Shown piece by piece: positions 1-8,259 of a DNA stretch of 60,490 bases. Within the stretch, counting starts at the first letter, position 1. The number at the start of each line of letters is the position of its first letter. Origin of the DNA: Pseudomonas fragi (lineage in GTDB: Bacteria; Pseudomonadota; Gammaproteobacteria; Pseudomonadales; Pseudomonadaceae); the NCBI RefSeq assembly GCF_002269505.1, contig NZ_NQKQ01000031.1, forward strand, positions 1 to 60,490. The letters run 5' to 3'. A program made the translations under genes and the position numbers. Under the pieces are notes generated by a model. The model ran no database searches, was not told where the DNA came from, and saw only the letters and a list, made by a program, of their open reading frames with translations.

Positions 1-22
1 TGCGCCTTTTGCCCGTATCCAT
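1..22 (-). CDS. 5' end of an unidentified gene leaving the window
   Basis: An ATG on the minus strand at position 22 is preceded by a strong AGGAGGA ribosome-binding site (revcomp of 24-34, spacing about 5). Only seven residues, MDTGKRR, lie in the window, so no function can be assigned. It would be downstream of the PA4642-family gene on the same strand, separated by a palindromic repeat. Confidence 0.4.
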
Positions 23-116
23 TGATTCCTCCTGAAAATAGGTCAGAAGGTGTAAACCTTATTCAGGACGGGACACCTGATTCGGGGCACTGCAAAGGAT
101 GGCAAACCTTCATCCC

Positions 117-251
117 GTAGTCACTGACGAGCGCAGCGATGCTGCGATCTCCGTCAAAGCCGCAGTAAACAGTGTTTCAGGCAACTGCGCACTCAGGTTG
201 CACGACGGCTACGCCGACGATCGCAGCCTCGCTCCGCTCGTCAGCGACTAC
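117..251. repeat. Long palindromic intergenic repeat, copy 1 of 6
   Basis: Left arm starts GTAGTCACTGACGAGCGCAG and the right arm ends CTCGTCAGCGACTAC; the outer ~30 bases of each side are complementary with a few mismatches, and both arms carry the inner GCTGCGA/TCGCAGC block. The centre (about 70 bases) is not conserved. The same arms recur at 4954, 31196, 42247, 52508 and 60243. Confidence 0.85.
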
Positions 252-265
252 ACGTCATTGCTTAG

Positions 266-553
266 TCAACCGCGAGCCTGGTCGATCAGCTCGATGTACT
301 CGTCAGCATTGCGCTGGTCCTTGATGATGTCCACGAATGTCTGACCCTGTTCGTCTTTGCCATCCAGGTCGTAGCCGGCTTCCTTGAAGAAAGTCAGGAA
401 GCGCCCGAAGTCATCGATGCGCAGGCCACGGTAAGCCTTGATCAGTTTGTGCAGCGACGGCGAAGTGGCGTCCACGGGCTCAAAGTCCAGGAACAACTTG
501 ATCTGCTCGTCGCCAATTTCATCACCAATCAACTGCTTCTTGTCTTTACGCAT
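266..553 (-). CDS. PA4642-family conserved hypothetical protein
   Basis: The 95-residue protein is highly charged and predicted cytosolic, with no signal peptide or membrane segment. It matches my memory of the short PA4642 family, conserved across Pseudomonas with unknown function. It begins MRKDKKQLIGDEIG and ends in an acidic helix (DEYIELIDQ). The start is the first ATG in an open frame, just downstream of an unrelated secreted-protein gene on the same strand (51-base gap), so the two may be co-transcribed. No catalytic motif is visible. Confidence 0.85.
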   Translation of the reverse strand: MRKDKKQLIGDEIGDEQIKLFLDFEPVDATSPSLHKLIKAYRGLRIDDFGRFLTFFKEAGYDLDGKDEQGQTFVDIIKDQRNADEYIELIDQARG

Positions 554-604
554 ATCCGGCTCCAGCCTGCTGATACGTCACGGGGCCCGCAGTTTACCCA
601 AGGC

Positions 605-1099
605 TTATCGTGCGCGCACGCTGCCGGTGTGCAAGTCGGCCCAAATATGGCCATTGGCATAGGTCAAAAATTGTACATAAAGCGTGTCGTTGCGCAGCAA
701 ATCAATCACAACCCGATATTGGCTCTGTGGATAAGACAGGCTCAGGGTTCGCGTCTTGCTGTCAAAAGCCGGCTTTTTCAGGCTTTTGCTTTCACCATCG
801 AACGAAATCAGCACCTGGCGCACCGTCGCACCCTGGCTCATCGGCTTGCCCTTGAGGCGAACCAGCAAGGGCGACGTGACCGGGATCGGCTGCTGGTTGG
901 ACTGACGCTGGCTACCCACCACCACCGAATACGAGGTTACCAGCATCAGTTGTTGCTGCTCGGGCACCTCGCTACGCAGTTGCAGGTCATCGGCAGGCAG
1001 AAACTGCCCATGCAACAACGGCGTAGCAACAGGTGCCGCCGCCAGAGGCAGGCTGGCCAGTAGCAGGCTCAGCGCAGCACTGCGAAAAAGAAGGCTCAT
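605..1099 (-). CDS. Unrecognised secreted protein, 164 aa
   Basis: Residues 1-22 look like a Sec signal peptide: a short N-terminus, a leucine/alanine-rich core and an AAA cleavage region. The rest is a mixed beta-type sequence with alternating hydrophobic residues (for example YRVVIDLL, TLYVQFLTY). That would suit a small periplasmic beta-sandwich domain, but I do not recognise the family. The ribosome-binding site is weak. It lies downstream of the SbmA/BacA-like transporter on the same strand with a 55-base gap, so a shared transcript is possible. Confidence 0.75.
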   Translation of the reverse strand: MSLLFRSAALSLLLASLPLAAAPVATPLLHGQFLPADDLQLRSEVPEQQQLMLVTSYSVVVGSQRQSNQQPIPVTSPLLVRLKGKPMSQGATVRQVLISFDGESKSLKKPAFDSKTRTLSLSYPQSQYRVVIDLLRNDTLYVQFLTYANGHIWADLHTGSVRAR

Positions 1100-1154
1100 A
1101 TCAGGTTCCAGAAAGCGGGAAGCAGCACTCTAGCATGATGCTTGCCCGCCTCTT

Positions 1155-2870
1155 CTACTGCGCAACCAGTTGCCCCTCAACGATCCGCACATGCTGAGGA
1201 TGAAAGCGCGCAAGGCTGCTGCGATGGCCCACGCTGACAATGCTCAAGCCCGGCAGTTGATCGATCAGGGCCTGGTACACCATGGCCTCGTCTTCCTCAT
1301 CCATTGCCGAGGTCGATTCGTCCATATACAGCCATTGCGGGCGATACAGCAGCGCCCGGGCAAAAGCCAGGCGCTGCTGCTCACCACCCGACAACAGCCG
1401 TTGCCAGTGGTTAACCTCGTCGAGTTTGGGGATCAGATGCTCCAGGCGGCAAGTGTGCAGCACCTGTTCATAACGTTCCGGCGCGTAGGTATCACCGCTC
1501 TGTGGATAACTCAGGGCATCACGCAGGGTGCCGATGGGCAAGTAGGGTTTTTGCGGCAAAAACAGCGCACGCTCACGCGGTAAACGAATCGCCCCGCCAC
1601 CCTGCGGCCACAAGCCACCCATCGCCCTGAGCAAGGTGCTTTTACCACTGCCGGAGCGACCGCTGAGCATCAGCCGCTCACCCTCCAGCACCTGCAAACT
1701 GGCGCCCTGCAACAGCGGCCGACCATCGGCCAGATCCAGGCTCAGGTCATTGATCTGCAACTCTTTGCCCTGCTGCTGTACATCAATCGCCGGCAAACGC
1801 TGCTCGTTGTCGGTCATGGCCTGACGAAAGCTCAGCAGACGATCGCAGGTGGCACGCCATGCAGCCAGGGTCACGTAGGCATCGATAAACCAGCTGAAGT
1901 TTTCTTGCACATTGCTGAAGGCCGAGTTGATTTGCATCAGCTCGCCCAGCTCGATCTTGCCGGAAAAGTACCGCGGCGCAGCCACGATAAACGGAAAGAT
2001 AATGGCAATCTGCGAGTATCCGGCAGTGAAAAACGTCAGGCGTTTTTGTACCTTCATTTGCGTCCAGAAGTTTTTCCAGACCTTGTTGAAACGCGTGCTC
2101 AGCCGCTCATGCTCATTGGCTTCGCCGTTGTACAAGGCAATGCTTTCCGCATTTTCGCGCACCCGCACCATCGAGAAACGCAAGTCAGCTTCGAAGCGCT
2201 GTTGCTGGTTGCTCAGGCCAATCAACCGTCGGCCAATCAAGTGGGCCAACCAGCTACCCACGGCGGCGTACAACAGCGCGCACCAGAACATGTAACCGGG
2301 GATGGTGATGCCAAAGACTTCAATGCTGCCCGATACACCCCACAGGATGATCGAAAACGACACCAGACTGACCACGTTGCGGATCAACCCCAGGCCCAGG
2401 GTGAGCGTGCTGTCGGTGAACGAGTTGATATCTTCACTGATGCGCTGGTCAGGGTTGTCGGTATAACCGCCCTGCTCCAACTGGTAGTAGTTTTTGTGCG
2501 CCAGCCAGCGGGCAAAGTGCTGTTCAGTCAGCCAGCGACGCCAGCGGATGGTCAGCATCTGGGTCAAATAGAGGCGATACACCGCACCGACAATACCCGC
2601 CGCGGCAATGATGCCGAAGTAGCCGATCAGGCTCCAGAACGCCTTGGCATCCTTGTTTTCCAGCGCGTTGTAGAAGTCCTTGTACCAGTGGTTGATCCAC
2701 ACCGAGATGCCCACGCTGACCAGCGACAAGGCGACAACGGCGACCAGCAGCAACCACGCCTTGGCGCGTTCTTCACTGCGCCAGTAAGGGGTTATGAGGC
2801 GCCAGACCCGAGGGATGAAATTCCCACGCACAGCATCATTCACGACAGAAGGCTCAGCGTTCTGATTCAT
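1155..2870 (-). CDS. SbmA/BacA-like ABC transporter, fused permease and ATPase
   Basis: This is a 571-residue half transporter. Its N-terminal ~330 residues hold about six membrane segments of the SbmA/BacA type (INHWYKDFYNALENKDAKAF is the characteristic early loop). The C-terminal ABC ATPase has Walker A GRSGSGKST, signature LSGGEQQR and Walker B LYMDEST followed by an H-loop SVGHRSS. Relatives move vitamin B12, bleomycin or antimicrobial peptides; some Pseudomonas annotations call it YddA. The half transporter should dimerise in the inner membrane. Substrate is unknown. The start at 2870 gives MNQNAEPSVV with a weak ribosome-binding site; a large gap separates it from roxR. Confidence 0.9.
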   Translation of the reverse strand: MNQNAEPSVVNDAVRGNFIPRVWRLITPYWRSEERAKAWLLLVAVVALSLVSVGISVWINHWYKDFYNALENKDAKAFWSLIGYFGIIAAAGIVGAVYRLYLTQMLTIRWRRWLTEQHFARWLAHKNYYQLEQGGYTDNPDQRISEDINSFTDSTLTLGLGLIRNVVSLVSFSIILWGVSGSIEVFGITIPGYMFWCALLYAAVGSWLAHLIGRRLIGLSNQQQRFEADLRFSMVRVRENAESIALYNGEANEHERLSTRFNKVWKNFWTQMKVQKRLTFFTAGYSQIAIIFPFIVAAPRYFSGKIELGELMQINSAFSNVQENFSWFIDAYVTLAAWRATCDRLLSFRQAMTDNEQRLPAIDVQQQGKELQINDLSLDLADGRPLLQGASLQVLEGERLMLSGRSGSGKSTLLRAMGGLWPQGGGAIRLPRERALFLPQKPYLPIGTLRDALSYPQSGDTYAPERYEQVLHTCRLEHLIPKLDEVNHWQRLLSGGEQQRLAFARALLYRPQWLYMDESTSAMDEEDEAMVYQALIDQLPGLSIVSVGHRSSLARFHPQHVRIVEGQLVAQ

Positions 2871-2960
2871 CGTTCAGGCTCGTTGGGAGTAAAGAGCAAC
2901 CTGCAAGCCGGTCAGGACGACCGGCCCACGACGCTGGGACACGTCTTGTTACAGGTTAGA

Positions 2961-3006
2961 AGCTGTAGCCGTCAGCATGCAAGGTGCATTGCATGCGCCT
3001 ACAGCT
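2961..3006. terminator. Cruciform-type stem-loop 3' of roxR
   Basis: Outer arms AGCTGTAG (2961-2968) and CTACAGCT (2999-3006) enclose a second inverted repeat GCATGCAA (2975-2982) / TTGCATGC (2989-2996). It lies just past the roxR stop, in the position of a terminator for roxSR, but has no T-run. Confidence 0.5.
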
Positions 3007-3011
3007 CCCGT

Positions 3012-3572
3012 TCAGCGTCGTACCGGACGCTTCTGCAATTTGCGCTGCAAGGTTCGGCGGTGCATGCCCAGGGCGCGGGCTGTGGCCGAAATATTGCCTT
3101 CATGCTCACCCAGCACGCGCTGGATATGTTCCCACTGCAGACGGTCAACCGACATCGGGTTATCCGGCACCAGGGTTTCGAGGTCGGCATGCTGGGACAG
3201 CAAGGCGGCGAGCACGTCATCCGCGTCCGCCGGCTTGCACAGGTAATTGCAGGCACCGCGCTTGATCGCTTCGACAGCGGTGGCGATGCTCGAATAACCA
3301 GTGAGGATCACCACGCGCATTTCCGGGTCGAGTTCCAGCAGCTTGGGCAGCAGGACCAGGCCGGAATCGCCGTCCATTTTCAGATCCAGCGCGGCAAAAT
3401 CAGGCAGATCCTGTTGTGCCAGGATCAGCCCCTCTTCGGCGGAACCTGCCGTGCTCACGCGAAAACCGCGGCGACTCATGGCGCGAGCCATCACGCGGGT
3501 AAAAGTGGCGTCGTCATCTACCAACAACAAATGCGGCAGTTCTTCGCCTTCGACCTGAATTTCTTCACTCAT
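3012..3572 (-). CDS. roxR: Redox response regulator RoxR (RegA/PrrA/ActR family)
   Basis: The protein has 186 residues: a receiver domain (about 13-128) with acidic residues DDD at 19-21, phospho-acceptor Asp63 in ALDLKMD, the LTGYSS switch and the NYLCKP lysine, then a Fis-type helix-turn-helix (about 145-182; NISATARALGMHRRTLQRKL). This short architecture is typical of RegA/PrrA/RoxR, which control respiratory chains and, in P. aeruginosa, the cyanide-insensitive oxidase. I chose the ATG at 3572, not the one at 3578, because GAGGAA sits 6 bases before it and directly abuts the other. It overlaps the roxS stop by 8 bases, implying translational coupling. Confidence 0.93.
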   Translation of the reverse strand: MSEEIQVEGEELPHLLLVDDDATFTRVMARAMSRRGFRVSTAGSAEEGLILAQQDLPDFAALDLKMDGDSGLVLLPKLLELDPEMRVVILTGYSSIATAVEAIKRGACNYLCKPADADDVLAALLSQHADLETLVPDNPMSVDRLQWEHIQRVLGEHEGNISATARALGMHRRTLQRKLQKRPVRR

Positions 3573-4827
3573 TTTCATTTCCTCGGGCGACACGTGGCAG
3601 GCGCAGCTCAGTGAGCGTACCGCCATCCTCATGACTGTAGAGTTTTACCGAGCCGCCAGCGCGGGTCACGCTGGCCTTGCTCAAGAATAGGCCCAGACCG
3701 AAGCCTTTGCCCTTGGTAGTAAAAAAGGGTTTGCCGATTTGCTCGGCGATGGCCAACGGTACACCCGGACCGTGGTCACGGATACTGATGGTCAGATCAA
3801 CCGCATCCCAGTCCACTGTCACTTCCAGCCCTTCCGGGCAAGCATCGGCGGCATTGTTGAGCAGGTTGAGCAGCGCCTGGGTCAAATCCGGTGGCGGCGC
3901 AAGGCGCGGTACCGGCGCGTGGCCCAGGCACTGGAAGCGATAGGTGGCTTCGGGGCGCATCAAATGCCAGCGGTTCAGGGCTTCATCCAGCCATTGCGTG
4001 ACGTCCTGAACTTCAATCGCCAGCCGACGGTTGGCCTCGGCGGCACGCACCAGTTGCTGCAGGGTTTCCTTGCACAGCTTGACCTGATCCTGCAGCACGC
4101 TCAGATCGTCCTGCAATTCGGGATCAAGGTGATCGCGGCGCATCTCCTTGAGCAACACGCTCATGGTCGACAGCGGCGTGCCCAGTTCATGGGCGGCACC
4201 GGCCGCCTGCGTGGCCACGGCCAGCAATTGCTGGTCGCGCAGGCCCTCTTCACGGCGCAGGGCGCGCAGTTCTTCCTGGCGGCGCAGTTCTTCACCCATT
4301 TTGGCAGCAAAGAACGTGATCACTGCCGCAGACAGGGCAAAACTCAACCACATGCCATAAATCTGCAGCTTTTCGCGGAAGAACGGCACCGTATCTATCG
4401 GGAAGGACTGCGACAGCAACAAGGTGTAAAGCGCCAGCGCAATCCCGGTCAACACCAGCGAATAGCGCCACGGCAGCGTCACTGCGGCGATGGTCAGCGG
4501 CACCAGGTAATACGACACGAACGGGTTGGCCGAGCCACCCGAAAAGTACAGCAGGGCACTGTGGATAAACAGGTCGCAGGCCAGTTGCAGAGCGTATTCC
4601 AGCTCGGTGACCGGCCAGGTGGTGCGTAACCGGATTGCGGTAAACGCGCACAACAGCATGGAAAACCCGAGGGTGATACTCAGCTGGAACCAGGGTAGCG
4701 GCAGCAGGTTGAACAGATAGGCAAAGCCCACTGAACCCGCTTGCGCGGCCAGCACCAACATGCGGATAAACGTAAGACGCCAGAGGTTCTGGCGAGTCGC
4801 GGACAATAACTGAACGGGGGCGAGCAT
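3565..4827 (-). CDS. roxS: Redox sensor histidine kinase RoxS (RegB/PrrB family)
   Basis: The 420-residue membrane kinase has six hydrophobic segments in the first ~175 residues. Between segments lies GGSANPF (97-103), matching the GGxxNPF quinone-binding heptapeptide described in RegB. The phospho-acceptor is His213 in AAHELGTPLS, and Cys252 lies at the place of the redox-active cysteine of RegB. The ATPase part has DHGPGVP and GLGLFLSK boxes. The start at 4827 is preceded by AGGAGAG at good spacing; the longer open frame upstream runs through a repeat element and is not credible. It is the first gene of roxSR and should sense quinone pool state or oxygen. Confidence 0.93.
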   Translation of the reverse strand: MLAPVQLLSATRQNLWRLTFIRMLVLAAQAGSVGFAYLFNLLPLPWFQLSITLGFSMLLCAFTAIRLRTTWPVTELEYALQLACDLFIHSALLYFSGGSANPFVSYYLVPLTIAAVTLPWRYSLVLTGIALALYTLLLSQSFPIDTVPFFREKLQIYGMWLSFALSAAVITFFAAKMGEELRRQEELRALRREEGLRDQQLLAVATQAAGAAHELGTPLSTMSVLLKEMRRDHLDPELQDDLSVLQDQVKLCKETLQQLVRAAEANRRLAIEVQDVTQWLDEALNRWHLMRPEATYRFQCLGHAPVPRLAPPPDLTQALLNLLNNAADACPEGLEVTVDWDAVDLTISIRDHGPGVPLAIAEQIGKPFFTTKGKGFGLGLFLSKASVTRAGGSVKLYSHEDGGTLTELRLPRVARGNENE

Positions 4828-4953
4828 GAGCTCTCCTGATGAGCGCTCCAGGCGGATCACCGGGAGTATAACCAAGCAGGCGGCCTGACAGGCAAAAGTG
4901 CGGCAAAGAGCCACAGTGTTTTTTGTGAAAAAAGGACTAGCTGTCTGCAATGC

Positions 4954-5090
4954 GTAGTCACTGAGGAGCGCAGCGAGGCTGCGATCGGCTGCGCAGCAGT
5001 CGTCAAGACAGGGCATCCGGTATTTCAGGCAAGTCTTGCGTTCAGATTCTGCGACCGCAACGCAGCCTCGCTACGCTCCTCAACGACTAC
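4954..5090. repeat. Long palindromic intergenic repeat, copy 2 of 6
   Basis: Arms GTAGTCACTGAGGAGCGCAG and CTACGCTCCTCAACGACTAC flank a ~80-base centre. It fills much of the 384-base gap between the divergent roxS and SIMPL-domain genes; the rest holds the promoters. Confidence 0.85.
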
Positions 5091-5145
5091 AGGTCAGTAC
5101 CCGCGCCAATAAAATATGGCCAGTGCAAATGTATCGAAAATGTAA

Positions 5146-5175
5146 TTGGGCGAACTGATGGCCACTTACTAGAGT
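5146..5175 (+). promoter_or_regulatory. Candidate sigma70 promoter of the SIMPL gene
   Basis: TTGGGC (5146-5151) and TAGAGT (5170-5175) are separated by 18 bases, in the right place 37 bases before the start codon. The match is moderate and was judged by eye only. Confidence 0.3.
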
Positions 5176-5211
5176 CTTATTGCCATTGCTGTCCTCATTC
5201 AAGGAGCTCCC

Positions 5212-5928
5212 ATGTCCCATTTCCAACGCACCGCTGCCCTTTTGACCCTGAGCATCGGCGCACTTGCCAGCCTGCCGGCCCTGGCTGACGACATTCATTA
5301 CAACCAGATTTCCCTGCGCGCCGAAGCCAGCCAGGAAGTGCCTCGCGACTTGATGATCGTGACGCTTTACACCGAAGCGCAAAACACCGACGCCGCCAAG
5401 CTGGCCGCAGAAATCACCACGTCGATGAACAAAGCCATCGGCCAGGCCAAATCCGTCAAGGAAGTCACCCTGCGCCAGGGCAATCGCAACAGCTACCCGA
5501 TATACGACAACAAGACCCAGAAGATCACCGGCTGGCGTGAACGCGCAGAATTGCGCCTTGAAAGCACTGACTTTGCAGCCCTGTCCAAGCTCACCGGCGA
5601 TCTGATGCAAACCCTGAAAATGGGCAGCATGCAGTTCACCGTCGCCAATGCCACGCGCAAAACCAGCGAAGACGCCCTGCTCAAGGACGCTGTCAATGCG
5701 TTCAAGGCCCGCGCCCAACTGGCCACCGACGCCTTGGGCGGCAAGGGTTACAAGATCGTCAACCTGAACCTCAACACCAACGGCTACCCGCAACCTTACA
5801 TGCGCAGCGCAATGATGATGAAGGCCGCAGCCCCGGCGATGGACTCGGCGCCTACCCCTGAAGTCGAAGCCGGCACCAGTGAAGTCAGCATGAGTGCCGA
5901 TGGCGTGATTGAAGTGCTGATGCAGTAA
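5212..5928 (+). CDS. SIMPL (DUF541) domain periplasmic protein
   Basis: The 238-residue protein has a clear signal peptide (about residues 1-25, ending PALADD). A SIMPL/DUF541 domain covers most of the rest: the repeated pattern RAEASQEVPRDLMIVTLYTEAQ and the late VIEVLMQ strand are typical. Family members are periplasmic or outer-membrane-associated and of uncertain role; some affect oxidative stress tolerance. AAGGAG lies 7 bases before the ATG. In P. aeruginosa a homologue (PA4495 by memory) sits between roxS and the dpp genes, exactly as here. An intrinsic terminator follows, so it is probably monocistronic. Confidence 0.9.
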   Translation: MSHFQRTAALLTLSIGALASLPALADDIHYNQISLRAEASQEVPRDLMIVTLYTEAQNTDAAKLAAEITTSMNKAIGQAKSVKEVTLRQGNRNSYPIYDNKTQKITGWRERAELRLESTDFAALSKLTGDLMQTLKMGSMQFTVANATRKTSEDALLKDAVNAFKARAQLATDALGGKGYKIVNLNLNTNGYPQPYMRSAMMMKAAAPAMDSAPTPEVEAGTSEVSMSADGVIEVLMQ

Positions 5929-5945
5929 ACCTGGCTTAGCCGTAC

Positions 5946-5981
5946 AAGCCCCTGGCGCCTCCGTGCTCCAGGGGCTTTTTT
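5946..5981 (+). terminator. Intrinsic terminator of the SIMPL gene
   Basis: AAGCCCCTGG (5946-5955) pairs perfectly with CCAGGGGCTT (5968-5977), followed by a T-run. It sits 18 bases after the stop codon. Confidence 0.9.
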
Positions 5982-6335
5982 ATGCGACGGGAAAAAACGC
6001 CAGGCCGTCCTAGTATTAACAAGACCCCAGGCAGGTTGCCACTGATCGGCAGTCTCCTGGGTTGGGGTCTGAATAAGTAACAACGCTGACCTGAAACAGT
6101 GCAACCCGGGTTATTGAAGAAACAAAACACGTAAGAAAATGAGTAAAAAACACGCTCGCAAACGATCAAATGCGTCATAAGTTATATAAAAGCGACATTC
6201 CTGTACGATCGTTCCACATATTCAAGCTTCAACTGCTTCCAGATATTGCATTGGGTATGGGCTGTGCATAAGTATCGCCGGGTCGACTCATAAGGTCGCC
6301 CTCAAACCAAAAATGACAAAAATCATGAGGCCACC
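5982..6335. other. Upstream region of the first dipeptide-binding gene
   Basis: There is no credible gene here. An imperfect inverted repeat begins AGACCCCA (6022) and ends TGGGGTCT (6063-6070). The stretch from 6110 to 6260 is AT-rich and probably holds the promoter of the first binding-protein gene, but I cannot choose a -35/-10 pair with confidence. The start codon is preceded by GAGG. Confidence 0.5.
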
Positions 6336-7961
6336 ATGTTCAAACACGCGGTCATTCCGTTTTTAGTAGGCGCCAGCCTGTTGGCAAGTGCACCTTTCGC
6401 CCACGCTGCCTCCAACCTGGTGTTTTGCTCTGAAGGCAGCCCGGCAGGTTTTGACCCGGGCCAGTACACCACCGGTACTGACTTTGATGCGTCGGCCGAG
6501 ACCATCTTTAACCGTCTGAGCCAGTTCGAACGTGGCGGCACCAAGGTTGAGCCCGGCCTGGCGACCAGTTGGGATGTTTCGCCGGACAACCTGACATGGA
6601 CCTTCCACCTGCGTGATGGCGTCAAGTTCCACACCACGCCGTACTTCAAGCCGACCCGCGATTTCAACGCCGACGACGTGCTCTTCACGTTCAACCGCAT
6701 GCTCGACAAAGACATGCCGTTCCGTAAGGCCTACCCCACCGAATTCCCTTATTTCACCGACATGGGCATGGATAAAAACATCGCCAAGGTGGAAAAAATC
6801 GATGACAAGACCGTCAAGTTCACCCTGAACTCGGTCGATGCCGCGTTTATCCAGAACATGGCGATGCACTTTGCATCCATCCAGTCCGCCGAGTACGCCG
6901 ACAAACTGCTCAAGGAAGGCAAGCCTGCCGATATCAACCAGAAGCCGGTCGGCACCGGCCCGTTTGTGTTCAAGAGCTACCAGAAAGACTCGAACATCCG
7001 CTACACCGGCAACAAGGATTACTGGAAGCCTGAAGACGTCAAGATCGACAACCTGATCTTCGCCATCACCACTGACCCCTCGGTACGCGTCCAGAAGCTC
7101 AAGAAGAACGAGTGCCAGGTCACCCTCTTCCCGCGTCCGGCCGACCTCAAGGCCCTGAATGACGACCCGAATCTGAAGATGCCCCATCAAGCGGGCTTCA
7201 ACCTCGGTTACATCGCCTACAACGTGATGGACAAGATCAAGGGCAGCAACGAGCCAAACCCGATGTCCCAGCTCAAGGTCCGCCAGGCCCTGGACATGTC
7301 GGTGAACAAACAGCAGATCATCGATTCGGTCTACCAGGGCGCCGGCCAACTGGCCGTGGGTGCCATGCCGCCGACCCAGTGGTCCTATGACACCAGCATC
7401 AAGGACGCACCTTTCGACCCGGAAAAAGCCAAGCAACTGCTCAAGGAAGCCGGGATCAAGGAAGGTACCGAGATCGTGCTGTGGGCCATGCCGGTACAAC
7501 GCCCGTACAACCCCAATGCCAGGCTGATGGCTGAAATGATCCAGTCGGACTGGAGCAAGATCGGCATCAAGGCCAAGATCACCAGCTACGAATGGGGCGA
7601 ATACATCAAACGCTCCAAAGGCGGCGAAAACGGCGCGATGCTGATTGGCTGGAGCGGCGACAACGGTGACCCGGACAACTGGCTCGGCACCCTGTTTGGC
7701 TGCGACTCGCTGGAAGGCAACAACTTCTCCAAATGGTGCGACCCGGAGTTCGACAAACTGGTCAAAGCCGCCAAGGCCACCACTGATATTGCAGAGCGCA
7801 CAAAACTGTACCAACAGGCGCAGCAACGACTCAAAAGCCAGGTTCCGATGACACCTATCGCACACTCGACGGTGTATCAACCGATGCGCAAAAACGTAGA
7901 AGATTTCAAGATCAGCCCGTTTGGCCTGAACTCCTTCTACGGCGTCAGCGTCGGCAAATAA
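6336..7961 (+). CDS. dppA: Dipeptide ABC transporter substrate-binding protein (DppA paralogue 1)
   Basis: The 541-residue periplasmic protein has a signal peptide (residues 1-25, cleavage after AHA). The family-5 solute-binding fold shows the early SNLVFCSEGSPAGFDPGQYT strand, FHLRDGVKFHTT, ADDVLFTFNR, and a conserved cysteine pair in GCDSLEG...KWCDPEF. It is near-identical over long stretches to the next gene, differing for example by an insertion after YNVMDKIKG, so the two arose by duplication. It probably binds di- or tripeptides for DppBCDF. A hairpin follows the gene and a ~300-base gap precedes the second copy, suggesting separate transcription. Confidence 0.93.
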   Translation: MFKHAVIPFLVGASLLASAPFAHAASNLVFCSEGSPAGFDPGQYTTGTDFDASAETIFNRLSQFERGGTKVEPGLATSWDVSPDNLTWTFHLRDGVKFHTTPYFKPTRDFNADDVLFTFNRMLDKDMPFRKAYPTEFPYFTDMGMDKNIAKVEKIDDKTVKFTLNSVDAAFIQNMAMHFASIQSAEYADKLLKEGKPADINQKPVGTGPFVFKSYQKDSNIRYTGNKDYWKPEDVKIDNLIFAITTDPSVRVQKLKKNECQVTLFPRPADLKALNDDPNLKMPHQAGFNLGYIAYNVMDKIKGSNEPNPMSQLKVRQALDMSVNKQQIIDSVYQGAGQLAVGAMPPTQWSYDTSIKDAPFDPEKAKQLLKEAGIKEGTEIVLWAMPVQRPYNPNARLMAEMIQSDWSKIGIKAKITSYEWGEYIKRSKGGENGAMLIGWSGDNGDPDNWLGTLFGCDSLEGNNFSKWCDPEFDKLVKAAKATTDIAERTKLYQQAQQRLKSQVPMTPIAHSTVYQPMRKNVEDFKISPFGLNSFYGVSVGK

Positions 7962-7970
7962 CAAGGACCG

Positions 7971-7998
7971 GTGAATGCGGCTACAAAGCTGCATTCAC
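7971..7998 (+). terminator. Stem-loop after dppA paralogue 1
   Basis: GTGAATGCGGCT and AGCTGCATTCAC form a 12-bp stem with one wobble pair and an ACAA loop, 9 bases after the stop. There is no T-run, so it may stabilise the transcript end instead of terminating. Confidence 0.6.
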
Positions 7999-8031
7999 TT
8001 ATCTACCAGGACGGTGGAAATCACCTACAGC

Positions 8032-8065
8032 CTATAGCCACTTCTGACTACATCAGAGGCTATAG
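8032..8065. promoter_or_regulatory. Inverted repeat in the gap between the two dppA paralogues
   Basis: CTATAGCC (8032-8039) and GGCTATAG (8058-8065) are exact inverted arms, with an inner TCTGA/TCAGA pair. CTATAGCC occurs again at 8152. It could be an operator or a second 3' hairpin; nothing else explains this 298-base gap. Confidence 0.4.
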
Positions 8066-8259
8066 GACGCCAAGACAATTCCTACAAGGTTGTCGGATCC
8101 CGCGTATTTACTGCTGAACGCCGGCTACTTAACGTCGACCTCCAGCCAGTCTATAGCCGCGGGTGGGCACCGTAGCTGATGAAATCGACGCCCTGAACCG
8201 TACGCCTTCGATCAAGGCGCGTTCAGGACTCAAAAACAAGAAGAAGGATAGGGAACGCC

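Noticed and set aside
99..344. 81-codon plus-strand frame at the left edge
   Set aside because: It translates a repeat element and the antisense of the PA4642-family gene.
1905..3614. 569-codon plus-strand frame
   Set aside because: It crosses the exporter gene, an intergenic gap and roxR in antisense, and has no sensible start or domain.
4828..5016. N-terminal extension of RoxS
   Set aside because: The added residues are coded by a palindromic repeat and lack membrane or sensor features, while a good ribosome-binding site lies before 4827.
6363..7994. 543-codon minus-strand frame opposite dppA
   Set aside because: Antisense of a clear solute-binding protein; a similar shadow appears opposite the paralogue, as expected from shared codon bias.
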